From the NCBI RefSeq assembly GCF_000745345.1, contig NZ_JQNR01000004.1, forward strand, positions 1 to 64,000: a DNA stretch of 64,000 nt. The letters are read 5' to 3'. Below the pieces are notes generated by a model that saw only the letters and a list, made by a program, of their open reading frames with translations, did not search any database and had not been told where the DNA came from. This stretch comes from Actinacidiphila yeochonensis CN732 (GTDB lineage Bacteria; Actinomycetota; Actinomycetes; Streptomycetales; Streptomycetaceae). The stretch's first letter is position 1; each line of letters begins with the position of its first letter. The translations under genes were made by a program, and so were the position numbers. Below are positions 32,603 to 41,333 of this stretch, one piece after another.

Positions 32603-33691
32603 GTGAATGAGTCGACATTTGCTCCCGGGGGTGGTCAACCAGGAACGACCGTCGGTTCCGTCGCGGTCCGGACCTTCGAGTCACGCCGACCCGATCCGAC
32701 CGCGGAGACGCGGTACGCCATGACGACCCCTTTCGACGACGACCAGGACGACCTGCAGGACGGCCAGTTCTACGACCCTGACGCCGAGTACGAGCCCGAT
32801 CCCGAGTACGCCGCCACCCTCGCGCCCGACGCGGCGCGCCAGCGGCGGGAACGCGTCGGCCCCACCGGCCGGCCGCTGCCGTACTTCCCGATCCCCAACC
32901 CGCTCACCGACCACGGCCCGGCGAAGATCGTCGCGATGTGCAACCAGAAGGGCGGGGTCGGCAAGACCACCTCGACCATCAACCTGGGAGCCGCGCTGGC
33001 CGAGTACGGCCGCCGGGTGCTGCTCGTCGACTTCGACCCGCAGGGAGCCCTGTCCGTCGGCCTCGGGGTCAACCCGATGGAACTCGACATCACGGTCTAC
33101 AACCTGCTGATGGAGCGCGGTCTGGCCGCCGACGAGGTGCTGCTGAAGACCGCCGTGCCCGGCATGGACCTGCTGCCGAGCAACATCGACCTGTCCGCCG
33201 CCGAGGTGCAGCTGGTCAGCGAGGTGGCCCGGGAGTCCGCGCTCCAGCGCGCCCTGAAGCCGCTGCTGTCCGACTACGACTACATCGTGATCGACTGCCA
33301 GCCCTCCCTCGGCCTGCTGACCGTCAACGCGCTCACCGCGGCCCACTCCGTGATCGTCCCGCTGGAGTGCGAGTTCTTCGCCCTGCGCGGGGTGGCGCTG
33401 CTCACCGAGACCATCGAGAAGGTCCGCGAGCGGCTCAACCCCGAACTCGTCCTGGACGGCATCCTCGCCACCATGTACGACTCGCGCACCGTGCACAGCC
33501 GCGAGGTGCTGGCCCGGGTGGTCGAGGCCTTCGACGACCACGTCTTCCACACCGTCATCGGGCGCACCGTCCGCTTCCCGGAGACCACCGTGGCCGGTGA
33601 GCCCATCACCACGTACGCGTCCAACTCCGTCGGTGCCGCCGCCTACCGCCAACTCGCCAGGGAGGTGCTCGCCCGGTGCCACGCCGAGTGA
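32603..33691 (+). CDS. parA: ParA/Soj family ATPase (orphan, next to scpAB)
   Basis: The 362-aa protein starts at GTG 32603 (VNESTFAPGGG), eleven bases after the strong AAGGAGG. After ~110 disordered acidic residues comes the deviant Walker A CNQKGGVGKTTSTIN, then LLVDFDPQGALSVGLG, IVIDCQPSLGLLT (Walker B) and VIVPLECEFFALRG. This is a ParA-type chromosome or plasmid partition ATPase, but no canonical ParB gene follows. It matches the Rv1708-type ParA beside scpA-scpB, distinct from the oriC parAB pair. The next gene overlaps it by 16 bases. Confidence 0.93.
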   Translation: MNESTFAPGGGQPGTTVGSVAVRTFESRRPDPTAETRYAMTTPFDDDQDDLQDGQFYDPDAEYEPDPEYAATLAPDAARQRRERVGPTGRPLPYFPIPNPLTDHGPAKIVAMCNQKGGVGKTTSTINLGAALAEYGRRVLLVDFDPQGALSVGLGVNPMELDITVYNLLMERGLAADEVLLKTAVPGMDLLPSNIDLSAAEVQLVSEVARESALQRALKPLLSDYDYIVIDCQPSLGLLTVNALTAAHSVIVPLECEFFALRGVALLTETIEKVRERLNPELVLDGILATMYDSRTVHSREVLARVVEAFDDHVFHTVIGRTVRFPETTVAGEPITTYASNSVGAAAYRQLAREVLARCHAE

Positions 33692-34380
33692 GTCTGCCCG
33701 GCGCCGACGAGCTCTTCCGGACCACGGGCGGCTCCGCCTTCCAGGCGCCCCCGCCGGTCCAGGACGGGATGCGGCGGCGGGCGGCCCGCGACGGCGACGC
33801 CGACCAGGAGGACGAGGTACGCCCGGAGCCCGCCGTGGCGGGCGCACCGGGCGCACCGGGCACGGTCGGCTTCGGTGAGGGCGGCCCGGCCGGCTCCGAG
33901 GAGCACACCGGCCGCGAAGCGGTCCCGCCGGCGCAGCGCCGGCCGATGGGCGGTGAACGGCCCGGCGCCGTCCAGCCCGCCCTGTCGCCGAGCCCGGTCG
34001 CCACCGCGACGGTCAGCGCCTCCGTGCCGCCGATCACCGCTGCTCCGCCCGTCTCCTCGGCGCCGCCCGCCGCCTCCGCCGGCCGGCCCACGCCGCCGCC
34101 GATCACCGCCACCCCGCAGCCCGCCTCGACAGGCCGGCGCAAGGCGCCCCGGCAGAACCGCCGCCCGAGCGGCCGGGAACGGCACGACGAGAAGATCACC
34201 GTCTACGTCTCCGCCGAAGAGCTGATGGACCTGGAGCACGCGCGCCTGGTGCTGCGCGGCGAGCACGGGCTGGCCATCGACCGGGGCCGGATCGTCCGCG
34301 AGGCCGTCGCCGTCGTCCTCGCCGACCTGGAGTCCCGCGGAGACGCCAGCATCCTCGTGCGGCGGCTGCGCGGGCGGTAG
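33676..34380 (+). CDS. ParA-partner candidate, ribbon-helix-helix-like C-terminus
   Basis: The 234-aa protein starts at GTG 33676, ten bases after GGAGG, and overlaps parA by 16 bases. Residues 1-165 are Pro/Ala-rich and disordered. The basic stretch RRKAPRQNRRPSGRERHDEK leads to ITVYVSAEELMDLEHARLVL and DRGRIVREAVAVVLADLE, a strand-helix-helix layout typical of RHH DNA-binding proteins. Many ParA partners are small RHH proteins, so it may be the centromere-binding partner of this ParA; that is inference from context. Confidence 0.8.
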   Translation: MPRRVSLPGADELFRTTGGSAFQAPPPVQDGMRRRAARDGDADQEDEVRPEPAVAGAPGAPGTVGFGEGGPAGSEEHTGREAVPPAQRRPMGGERPGAVQPALSPSPVATATVSASVPPITAAPPVSSAPPAASAGRPTPPPITATPQPASTGRRKAPRQNRRPSGRERHDEKITVYVSAEELMDLEHARLVLRGEHGLAIDRGRIVREAVAVVLADLESRGDASILVRRLRGR

Positions 34381-34412
34381 GCCGCCCGCCGTCCGGCTCC
34401 CACCCGTCCCGG

Positions 34413-34440
34413 CGGGAGCCCGCGGCCCCGGGGGCTCCCG
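34413..34440. terminator. Possible short hairpin terminator
   Basis: CGGGAGCCC (34413-34421) pairs with GGGCTCCCG (34432-34440) around a 10-base loop, 33 bases after the RHH-like gene. It is only moderately strong. Confidence 0.45.
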
Positions 34441-34561
34441 GTCTCCAGCGGGGCCCGCAGCGGACCTGTCCCAGGCCCGCCGCACATCGTCGGGGGCGCC
34501 GGGCCGTGGAACGGCCGGCCGGGGGATAGCCTGCTCATCCGACCCCCACCCTGGAACACCG

Positions 34562-36049
34562 ATGCCCGCGAACCCGCCCCCAGACGCTCAGCGCCCACGA
34601 CGCCGACTCGGTCTCGGCGCGAATTCCCCCGCGCCCGAGCGGAGCGAGTACGGGGCAGGGGCGCCGGCCGCGGCGGCGGCCACCGAGGTGCCTCCCGTCG
34701 CGGCCACCGCCACCCTGGAGCCCCCGTCCGGCGCCGCCGCGTCCGGCGAACCCGTGCCGGCTGCCCCCGGCGCTGCCTCGCCCTCCGGTCCTGCCTCCGC
34801 TGAGCCGTCGGCCGTACAGGCGGTACAGGCCGTACAGGCCGCCCTGACGGCCGCCGAGGCGCCCGGTGGCGCCGACGTACGTCCTGAGCCCTCCGGAGAG
34901 GCGGAGCCGTCGGCGGAGCCCCCTGCGGGGGCGGGGGAGGACGCCGAGGCCGACGGCAGCCGCTTCACCGTCCGGCTGGCCAACTTCGAGGGCCCCTTCG
35001 ACCTGCTGCTCCAGCTGATCTCGAAGCACAAGCTGGACGTCACCGAGGTCGCGCTCTCCAAGGTCACCAACGAGTTCATGGCGTACATCCACGCCATGGG
35101 CCCGGACTGGGACCTGGACCAGACCACCGAGTTCCTGGTCGTGGCCGCGACCCTGCTGGACCTCAAGGCGGCGCGGCTGCTGCCCGCCGCCGAGGTCGAG
35201 GACGAGGCCGACCTCGCCCTGCTGGAGGCCCGGGACCTGCTCTTCGCCCGCCTGCTCCAGTACCGCGCCTACAAGCGCATCGCGGCGATCTTCGCCGAGC
35301 GGCTGGAGCAGGAGGCGCTCAGCCGCCCCCGGACCGTCGGCCTGGAGCCCCAGCACGCCGAACTGCTGCCCGAGGTCGTCCTCAGCGTCGGCCCGGAGCG
35401 GTTCGCGCGGCTCGCGGTGAAGGCCATGCAGCCCAAGCCCAGACCCCAGGTCTACGTCGACCACATCCACGCGCCCCTGGTGAGCGTGCGGGAGCAGGCC
35501 GAGCACGTGGTCGCGCTGCTGCGGGAGCGGGGAGCGGCCAGCTTCCGCGAGCTGACCGCCGACGCGGCGGACACCCTCACCGTCGTCGCCCGCTTCCTCG
35601 CGCTGCTGGAGCTGTACCGGGAGAAGGCCGTCGCACTCGACCAGGAGGAGGCCCTGGGCGACCTCCAGGTGCGCTGGACCGGTTCCGCGGAGGACACCGG
35701 CGCGCCCCTGGTCACCGACGAGTTCGACCAGGAGAGCGGGTCGCCCTCGTCGAAGGCGGCGAAGGGCGACAAGGGCGCGGACGGCGCGGGGGACGTCGCC
35801 GGAGCCGGCCACACGCCCAAGGACGCGGAGAGCGGCCCGGCACCAGAGGAGGCCGGGAGCGGTCCGGTGTCCAAGGTCACAGCAGCCGTTCCGGTCCCCG
35901 AGGTCGCCGGGACCGATCCGGCCCCCAAGGTCGCCGGGGCCGGGACGTCCCAGGAACGCCACGAGGAGCCCCCGGCGTCCTGGCATGCCGACGGGGGCGT
36001 GCAAGACCCGGAGGGCACTGCCCAGGGCCGGAAGGGAGAGCCGTCATGA
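34562..36049 (+). CDS. scpA: Segregation and condensation protein A
   Basis: The 495-aa protein is much longer than typical ScpA (~250 aa). The kleisin core spans residues ~137-380: FTVRLANFEGPFDLLLQLIS, HKLDVTEVALSKVTNEFM, LVVAATLLDLKAARLLP and the C-terminal winged-helix part FRELTADAADTLTVVARFLA, ALLELYREKAVALDQEE. Both flanks are disordered: ~135 residues of Pro/Ala before and ~110 after, the latter with loose VPEVAGTDPAPKVAG repeats. ScpA bridges SMC heads in the condensin complex. ATG 34562 has no strong ribosome binding site. It overlaps scpB by 4 bases (ATGA). Confidence 0.93.
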   Translation: MPANPPPDAQRPRRRLGLGANSPAPERSEYGAGAPAAAAATEVPPVAATATLEPPSGAAASGEPVPAAPGAASPSGPASAEPSAVQAVQAVQAALTAAEAPGGADVRPEPSGEAEPSAEPPAGAGEDAEADGSRFTVRLANFEGPFDLLLQLISKHKLDVTEVALSKVTNEFMAYIHAMGPDWDLDQTTEFLVVAATLLDLKAARLLPAAEVEDEADLALLEARDLLFARLLQYRAYKRIAAIFAERLEQEALSRPRTVGLEPQHAELLPEVVLSVGPERFARLAVKAMQPKPRPQVYVDHIHAPLVSVREQAEHVVALLRERGAASFRELTADAADTLTVVARFLALLELYREKAVALDQEEALGDLQVRWTGSAEDTGAPLVTDEFDQESGSPSSKAAKGDKGADGAGDVAGAGHTPKDAESGPAPEEAGSGPVSKVTAAVPVPEVAGTDPAPKVAGAGTSQERHEEPPASWHADGGVQDPEGTAQGRKGEPS

Positions 36050-36789
36050 CCACTGCGACCGGAACGGACCCGGAGACCGGGCAGGAGCCCGGGCCGGACG
36101 GCGCCGCCCAGGAGGCCGGACGGCCGGGCGGCGGGGAGGCCCGGGAGGGCGCTCCTGCCGGGCTGCTCGCGGCCGCCGTCGCGGAGCTGGAACTCAAGCC
36201 GGCGCTGGAGGCCGTCCTCATGGTGGTGGACGAACCCGCCACAGAGGAGCAGCTGGCGAAGGTGCTGGAGCGGCCCCGCCGGACCGTCGCCAAGGCCCTG
36301 CGCGAGCTGTCCGACGACTACACCCGACAGGGGCGCGGCTTCGACCTGCGGCTGGTCGCCGGAGGCTGGCGCTTCTACACGCGTCCGGAGTTCTCCCCGG
36401 CCGTCGAGCGCCTCGTCCTCGACGGCCAGCAGGCCCGGTTGACCCAGGCCGCGCTGGAGACGCTGGCGGTGGTCGCCTACCGCCAGCCGGTCAGCCGCTC
36501 CCGGGTCTCAGCCGTGCGCGGGGTGAACTGCGACGGCGTCATGCGCACCCTGCTCCAGCGGGGGCTGGTGGAGGAGAGTGGGACGGAACCCGAGACAGGT
36601 GCGATCCTGTACAGGACGACTCACTACTTCCTGGAACGCATGGGCCTGCGCAGCCTCGACGAGCTGCCGGAGCTCGCCCCGTTCCTGCCGGAGGCGGACG
36701 CGGTCGAAGCGGAGTCCCAGGAGGGGCTTCCCTCCTTCGATCCCGACGCCCCCGACGAACCAGCCACCCCTTCGACGACGGAACCTTGA
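36046..36789 (+). CDS. scpB: Segregation and condensation protein B
   Basis: The 247-aa protein has tandem winged-helix domains: LKPALEAVLMVVDEPATEEQ, TRQGRGFDLRLVAGGWRFYT, then LTQAALETLAVVAYRQPVSR, SAVRGVNCDGVMRTLLQRGL and the late YRTTHYFLERMGL. It forms a dimer that binds the ScpA kleisin of SMC condensin. A Gly/Glu-rich N-terminal ~45 residues and an acidic tail flank the core. ATG 36046 overlaps the scpA stop and its own stop overlaps the rluB start (TGATG), so the three genes are translationally coupled. Confidence 0.95.
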   Translation: MTTATGTDPETGQEPGPDGAAQEAGRPGGGEAREGAPAGLLAAAVAELELKPALEAVLMVVDEPATEEQLAKVLERPRRTVAKALRELSDDYTRQGRGFDLRLVAGGWRFYTRPEFSPAVERLVLDGQQARLTQAALETLAVVAYRQPVSRSRVSAVRGVNCDGVMRTLLQRGLVEESGTEPETGAILYRTTHYFLERMGLRSLDELPELAPFLPEADAVEAESQEGLPSFDPDAPDEPATPSTTEP

Positions 36790-37886
36790 TGCGAAGCAGC
36801 GACAGGAACAGCGGCGGCAACCGTAACCCCCGGAGCGGAGGCGGCGGGGGCGCCGGGCGCCCCCGTGACGGGCGCGGCGGTGACGGGCCCGAGAGGCCGC
36901 GCCGGCCGCGTCCCGAGGAGCGCCGCTACGACGTCGGCGGCACCGGCCAGTCCGGCGCGAACAAGCCCGGCGGCATGCCGCGCACCAAGGACGGCGCGGT
37001 CAAGCCGGGCACCAAGGGCACGGGCGGCGGGAAGCCGACCGGCCGGGGCGGCCGCACCATCCCGGCGCGGCCCCGCGAGCTGGACGCCCAGATCGAGGAG
37101 CGCAACCGGGAGCGGCACAGCAAGCGCGGCCCCGCGCTGCCCAAGACCTTCCCCGGCGCCGAGCAGGAGGGCGAGCGACTCCAGAAGGTGCTGGCCCGGG
37201 CCGGCATGGGCTCGCGGCGGGCCTGCGAGGAGCTGATCGACCAGCGCCGGGTCGAGGTCAACGGGCGGATCGTCACCGAGCAGGGCCTGCGGGTCGACCC
37301 CGAGCGCGACGAGGTGAAGGTGGACGGCCTGACCGTCGCCACCCAGTCGTACCTGTTCTTCGCGCTGAACAAGCCCGCCGGCGTCGTCTCCACCATGGAG
37401 GACCCCGACGGGCGGCAGTGCCTGGGCGACTACGTGACCAACCGCGAGACCCGGCTCTTCCACGTCGGGCGGCTGGACACCGAGACCGAGGGCATCATCC
37501 TGCTCACCAACCACGGCGAGCTGGCCCACCGCCTCACCCACCCGCGCTACGGCGTCAAGAAGACCTACCTGGCGGCCATCCAGGGCCCGCTCCCGCGCGA
37601 CCTGGGCAAGCAGCTCAAGGACGGCATCCAGCTGGAGGACGGCTGGGCGCGCGCCGACCACTTCCGGATCGTCCAGAACACCGGGAAGAACTACCTGGTC
37701 GAGGTGACCCTCCACGAGGGCCGCAAGCACATCGTGCGGCGCATGCTCGCCGAAGCCGGGTACCCCGTCGACCGCCTGGTCCGCACCAGCTTCGGCCCGA
37801 TCCCGCTCGGCGACCAGAAGTCCGGCTGGCTGCGCCGCCTGACCAACACCGAGGTCGGCATGCTCATGCGCGAGGTCGAGCTGTGA
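36789..37886 (+). CDS. rluB: 23S rRNA pseudouridine synthase, RluB/RsuA family
   Basis: The 365-aa protein has a ~125-residue Gly/Arg/Lys-rich disordered N-terminus, an S4 RNA-binding domain (LQKVLARAGMGSRRACEELI) and a RsuA/RluB catalytic domain. The catalytic Asp lies in FHVGRLDTETEGIILLTNHG, the loop VKKTYLAAIQG is present, and GRKHIVRRML is the RNA-binding motif. It forms pseudouridine in 23S rRNA, probably at the E. coli 2605 equivalent by family. ATG 36789 overlaps the scpB stop. Confidence 0.93.
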   Translation: MRSSDRNSGGNRNPRSGGGGGAGRPRDGRGGDGPERPRRPRPEERRYDVGGTGQSGANKPGGMPRTKDGAVKPGTKGTGGGKPTGRGGRTIPARPRELDAQIEERNRERHSKRGPALPKTFPGAEQEGERLQKVLARAGMGSRRACEELIDQRRVEVNGRIVTEQGLRVDPERDEVKVDGLTVATQSYLFFALNKPAGVVSTMEDPDGRQCLGDYVTNRETRLFHVGRLDTETEGIILLTNHGELAHRLTHPRYGVKKTYLAAIQGPLPRDLGKQLKDGIQLEDGWARADHFRIVQNTGKNYLVEVTLHEGRKHIVRRMLAEAGYPVDRLVRTSFGPIPLGDQKSGWLRRLTNTEVGMLMREVEL

Positions 37887-37978
37887 GCTGACGTGCGCGC
37901 CGGGGCGCGCCGGAGGCCGTCCGGTGCGCTCTTCCGGCGCCTCCGGGACCCGTGGGGCTTCCCCCGGGCCGGAGGCCG

Positions 37979-38857
37979 TCAGCGCGACCGCGTGCCCTGG
38001 GGCGTGCGGTCCGCGTCCGCGGGGGCGCCCCACGAGCCCGCCACGACCCAATCGGGTGGCCGCCCGGCGCCCTCGGAGGCCGGCCCGGGCCGTACGGACC
38101 CGTCTCCGCCGGGCACCTCGGCCCTTCGCGCCGGGGCAGCCGGCGCGGAGCGGGCCCGCACCCGGACGAGGAAGTCCTCCACCGCCGTCCGGTCGGGCTC
38201 CGCCGGCAGCGGCGTGCGGCCGGCGGCCTCGTCGATCTCGCCTTCCAGGGAACGGGCCCAGGACCGCACCCGCCCCCAGGGCAGCTCGCCCCGGCGGACG
38301 GCCAGCAGCCGCTCGCGCTCCTCGCCGACCTCCACCACCAGCCGTCCCGTGCGGACGAGGTCCCGGCAGCTGAGCAGCAGCCGCACCAGGTGCACGGCGT
38401 GGTTCCAACGCGGCTCTCCGTGCTCGCGGAGGGCGGTCTCCAGGCGGGCCGACCGCTGGTGCGCGTAGCCGCGGAGGGACTCCACGGCCCGCAGGGAGAG
38501 GAAGCTGCCGCGTAGTTCGAGCAGCTCCCGGCCGATCTCGTCGGCGTACTCCACCAGCGGCGAGTGCAGGCACTCCAGCACCTCGGGGCTCCCCCGGAGG
38601 GCAAGCGCGCAGAAGCGCTCCAGCTCCCAGGAGAACTGGTCCTCCAGCGGGCCCGCGACGTGTGCGGGCGGCTTGTCCAGACGCCAGAAGAGCGGTGCCG
38701 GCGCCGCGAAGACCCCACGGCGCTCGGTGGCGCCGCCCTCCTGGGCCAGCCCGAAGGCCCGCGAGCCCACCACACACGCGTAGACCGTGTGCTCCCGGAC
38801 CAGGTCGAGGCCGGGGCCGTCCGCCAGTGACTCGTGCATGGGCGCGATTATCGTCAC
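37979..38857 (-). CDS. Nucleotidyltransferase-fold protein with altered metal site
   Basis: The 292-aa protein starts at GTG 38857. It resembles the PF10127-type nucleotidyltransferase family (RlaP-like): VYACVVGSRAFGLAQEG, RRGVFAAPAPLFWRLDKPP, FSWELERFCALALRGSPEVLE and LHSPLVEYADEIGRELL. In that family the GSxxxG motif is followed by a SDxDxRG-type acidic pair. Here the same place reads GGATERRG, so both expected Asp residues are missing or replaced by Ala and Glu. It may therefore be inactive or use another chemistry. The C-terminal ~55 residues are low-complexity. Convergent with rluB. Confidence 0.78.
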   Translation of the reverse strand: MTIIAPMHESLADGPGLDLVREHTVYACVVGSRAFGLAQEGGATERRGVFAAPAPLFWRLDKPPAHVAGPLEDQFSWELERFCALALRGSPEVLECLHSPLVEYADEIGRELLELRGSFLSLRAVESLRGYAHQRSARLETALREHGEPRWNHAVHLVRLLLSCRDLVRTGRLVVEVGEERERLLAVRRGELPWGRVRSWARSLEGEIDEAAGRTPLPAEPDRTAVEDFLVRVRARSAPAAPARRAEVPGGDGSVRPGPASEGAGRPPDWVVAGSWGAPADADRTPQGTRSR

Positions 38858-39359
38858 TCCGTACGGCCGTCCGCCCGCTTTTCCACCACCCGCCCCACCG
38901 GCCCCGGACGACCGATCCGCCCCGGCGGGCCCAGGCCGCCAGGACGCCGCGGATGTCCCCAGGCCGCCGATTCCGCTCCCCTGAAGTCGCCGGCCCTCCT
39001 AAGGACCCTTGACCGCCCTTCCCAAGGACGCGATCCGGCGGCCTCGTCACCCCGGTCCGCCGACGCCACCAGGACGCGGGACGCCGTCCGTCCGCACCGG
39101 GACGCGGGACGCCGGCACCGGGCCCCAGAGCACCGGCCCCGCACCTGGCGGCCCGGCCTGCCCCGGCCCGCACCCGTCCGCGGGGCGGCCCGGCCGGTGG
39201 CCGATCCGCGTACCGGTCGGTGCGGAGCTGCCCGCCTCGCTACCCTTGCGCAGTGACGCCGCCCCGGTACGGACCGGTACGGCGGAACGCCGCCCAGAGC
39301 CGCCCCGCCCGCGCCCCGCCCCTCGGGGAGCGGCCCCGCACCCCGCAAGGACACCGCCC
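38858..39359. other. Intergenic region between nucleotidyltransferase and tyrA
   Basis: 502 bases with no credible gene. It must hold divergent promoters. CTACCCTTGCG near 39240 might be a -10 region, without a clear -35. AAGGA at 39346-39350 is the tyrA ribosome binding site. Confidence 0.5.
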
Positions 39360-40445
39360 GTGAGGACCGCTCTCGTCATCGGAACCGGCCTGATGGGCAC
39401 GTCCGCCGCCCTCGCCCTGAGCAGCCGCGGCGTCGACGTCCACCTGGCCGACCACGACGAGTCGGCCGCCCTCACGGCCGCCGCCCTGGGCGCCGGCTCC
39501 GCGGAGGCCCCCGAGGGCCCTGTCGACCTGGTCGTGGTGGCCGTGCCGCCGGCCCACGTGGCCGCCACGCTGGCCGACGCCGTCGCCCGCGGGCTGGGCC
39601 GCGGCTACCTCGACGTGGCCAGCGTCAAGGGCGGGCCCCGGCGTGAGCTGCTCGCCCTGGGCTGCGACCTCAGCCGGTACATCGGAACCCACCCGATGGC
39701 CGGCCGGGAGCGCTCCGGCCCCCTGGCGGCCACCGCCACCCTGTTCGAAGGCCGCCCCTGGGTGCTCACCCCCACCCCGGACACCGACACCGAGGTCCTC
39801 AACCTCGCCCTGGAACTGGTGGCCCTGTGCCAGGGCGTCCCCGTCGTCATGGACGCCGACGCCCACGACCGGGCCGTGGCCCTCGTCTCCCACACCCCGC
39901 AGCTGGTGTCCAGCATGGTCGCCGCCCGCCTGGAGAACGCCGAGGAGGCCGCGGTCCGGCTGTGCGGGCAGGGCATCCGCGACGTGACCCGGATCGCCGG
40001 CTCCGACCCCGCCATGTGGCTCGACATCCTGGCCGCCAACCCGGGACCCGTCGCCGACGTGCTCGCCGACCTCGCCGACGACCTCACCGGGGTCGTCACG
40101 GCGCTGCGCGCCCTCCAGTCCGCCGACGACGCCAAGCGGCACGACGGCGCCGCCGGCGTCGAGGACATCCTGCGCCGCGGCAACGCGGGCCGCGCCAGGG
40201 TCCCCGGCAAGCACGGCACCGCCCCCCAGGCATACGAACTGGTGGACGTGCTCATCGGCGACCAGCCGGGCGAGCTGGCCCGGCTCTTCGCCGACGCGGG
40301 CGCCGCGGGGATCAACATCGAGGACGTGCGGATCGAACACTCCGCGGGCCAGCAGGCGGGCCTGGTCAAACTCGCGGTGGAGCCGCGCTCGGCGCCCGTG
40401 CTCACCGCCTCCCTGCGCGAGCGAGGCTGGGCACTGCGCCGTTAG
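39360..40445 (+). CDS. tyrA: Prephenate dehydrogenase
   Basis: The 361-aa enzyme oxidatively decarboxylates prephenate in tyrosine synthesis. GTG 39360 follows AAGGA by nine bases. The Rossmann start is VIGTGLMGTSAALALSSRGV, then VVVAVPPAHVAATL, the YLDVASVKGGP strand and the catalytic IGTHPMAGRERSG. SHTPQLVSSMVAARL and IAGSDPAMWLDI follow. A C-terminal ACT domain (LVDVLIGDQPGELARLFADA, NIEDVRIEHS) suggests feedback control by an amino acid, probably tyrosine. Confidence 0.95.
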   Translation: MRTALVIGTGLMGTSAALALSSRGVDVHLADHDESAALTAAALGAGSAEAPEGPVDLVVVAVPPAHVAATLADAVARGLGRGYLDVASVKGGPRRELLALGCDLSRYIGTHPMAGRERSGPLAATATLFEGRPWVLTPTPDTDTEVLNLALELVALCQGVPVVMDADAHDRAVALVSHTPQLVSSMVAARLENAEEAAVRLCGQGIRDVTRIAGSDPAMWLDILAANPGPVADVLADLADDLTGVVTALRALQSADDAKRHDGAAGVEDILRRGNAGRARVPGKHGTAPQAYELVDVLIGDQPGELARLFADAGAAGINIEDVRIEHSAGQQAGLVKLAVEPRSAPVLTASLRERGWALRR

Positions 40446-40655
40446 GGCCCGCTGCCGGGAGGGGACCAGCGCCGGACGTGTTCCGGGTCACAGCCCCCGC
40501 ACCTGCCGCGCCCGCGTGGACGCGGCGGGTCCGGACGCGGTTGTCCACAGGGTTGGCGCGGGCCTGTCCGGGCGGCCGGTAACCTTGAGGGATGGCATCC
40601 GGCCCCGCCGGCGCGCCCTCACCCCGAAACCCGTGCACGAGGAAGGCCTCCCGCT

Positions 40656-41333
40656 GTGTCAAATCCGGTGATCGTCGCCATCGACGGACCTTCCGGCACG
40701 GGCAAGTCCAGCACCTCGCGGGCTGTCGCCGCCCGGCTCGGGCTGAGCTACCTCGACACCGGTGCCATGTACCGCGCGATGACCTGGTGGATGCTCAGCA
40801 ACGGCGTCGACGTCAGCGACACCGCGGCCGTCGCCGGCCACGCCGGCAAGCCCGCCATCGTCTCGGGCACCGACCCCGAGGCGCCGTCCATCACGGTCGA
40901 CGGCCTGGACGCCGCCGGACCGATCCGCACCCAAGAGGTCACCGACGCGGTCAGCGCGGTCAGCGCGGTACCGGAGGTGCGCACCCGCCTGGTCGAGATC
41001 CAGCGGGCCGTGGCCACCGCCGCGCCCGTCGGCATCGTCGTCGAGGGCCGCGACATCGGCACCACCGTCCTGCCGGCCGCCACCGCCAAGATCTACCTCA
41101 CGGCCTCGCCCGAGGCCCGCGCCGCGCGCCGCAGCGGAGAGCTGAAGGGTGTGCAGACCGTCGCCGAGACCCAGGCCGCCCTGGTGCGACGGGACGCCGC
41201 CGACTCCGGCCGCAAGACGTCCCCGCTGGCCAGGGCCGAGGACGCGGTCGAGGTCGACACCACCGAGCTCACCCTTGAGCAGGTCGTCGAGCGGGTCGTC
41301 GAGCTGGTCGGGGAGAAGCGGGCCGCGAGGTGA
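40656..41333 (+). CDS. cmk: Cytidylate kinase
   Basis: The 225-aa kinase phosphorylates CMP and dCMP. It starts VSNPVIVAIDGPSGTGKSST (P-loop GPSGTGKS), followed by LGLSYLDTGAMYRAMTWW, the VVEGRDIGTTVLP motif and the lid region YLTASPEARAARRSGEL. GTG 40656 has GGAAGG nine bases upstream. The stop overlaps the next gene (GTGA). The cmk - acyltransferase - der order is recalled for related streptomycetes; mycobacteria have cmk-der. Confidence 0.95.
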   Translation: MSNPVIVAIDGPSGTGKSSTSRAVAARLGLSYLDTGAMYRAMTWWMLSNGVDVSDTAAVAGHAGKPAIVSGTDPEAPSITVDGLDAAGPIRTQEVTDAVSAVSAVPEVRTRLVEIQRAVATAAPVGIVVEGRDIGTTVLPAATAKIYLTASPEARAARRSGELKGVQTVAETQAALVRRDAADSGRKTSPLARAEDAVEVDTTELTLEQVVERVVELVGEKRAAR

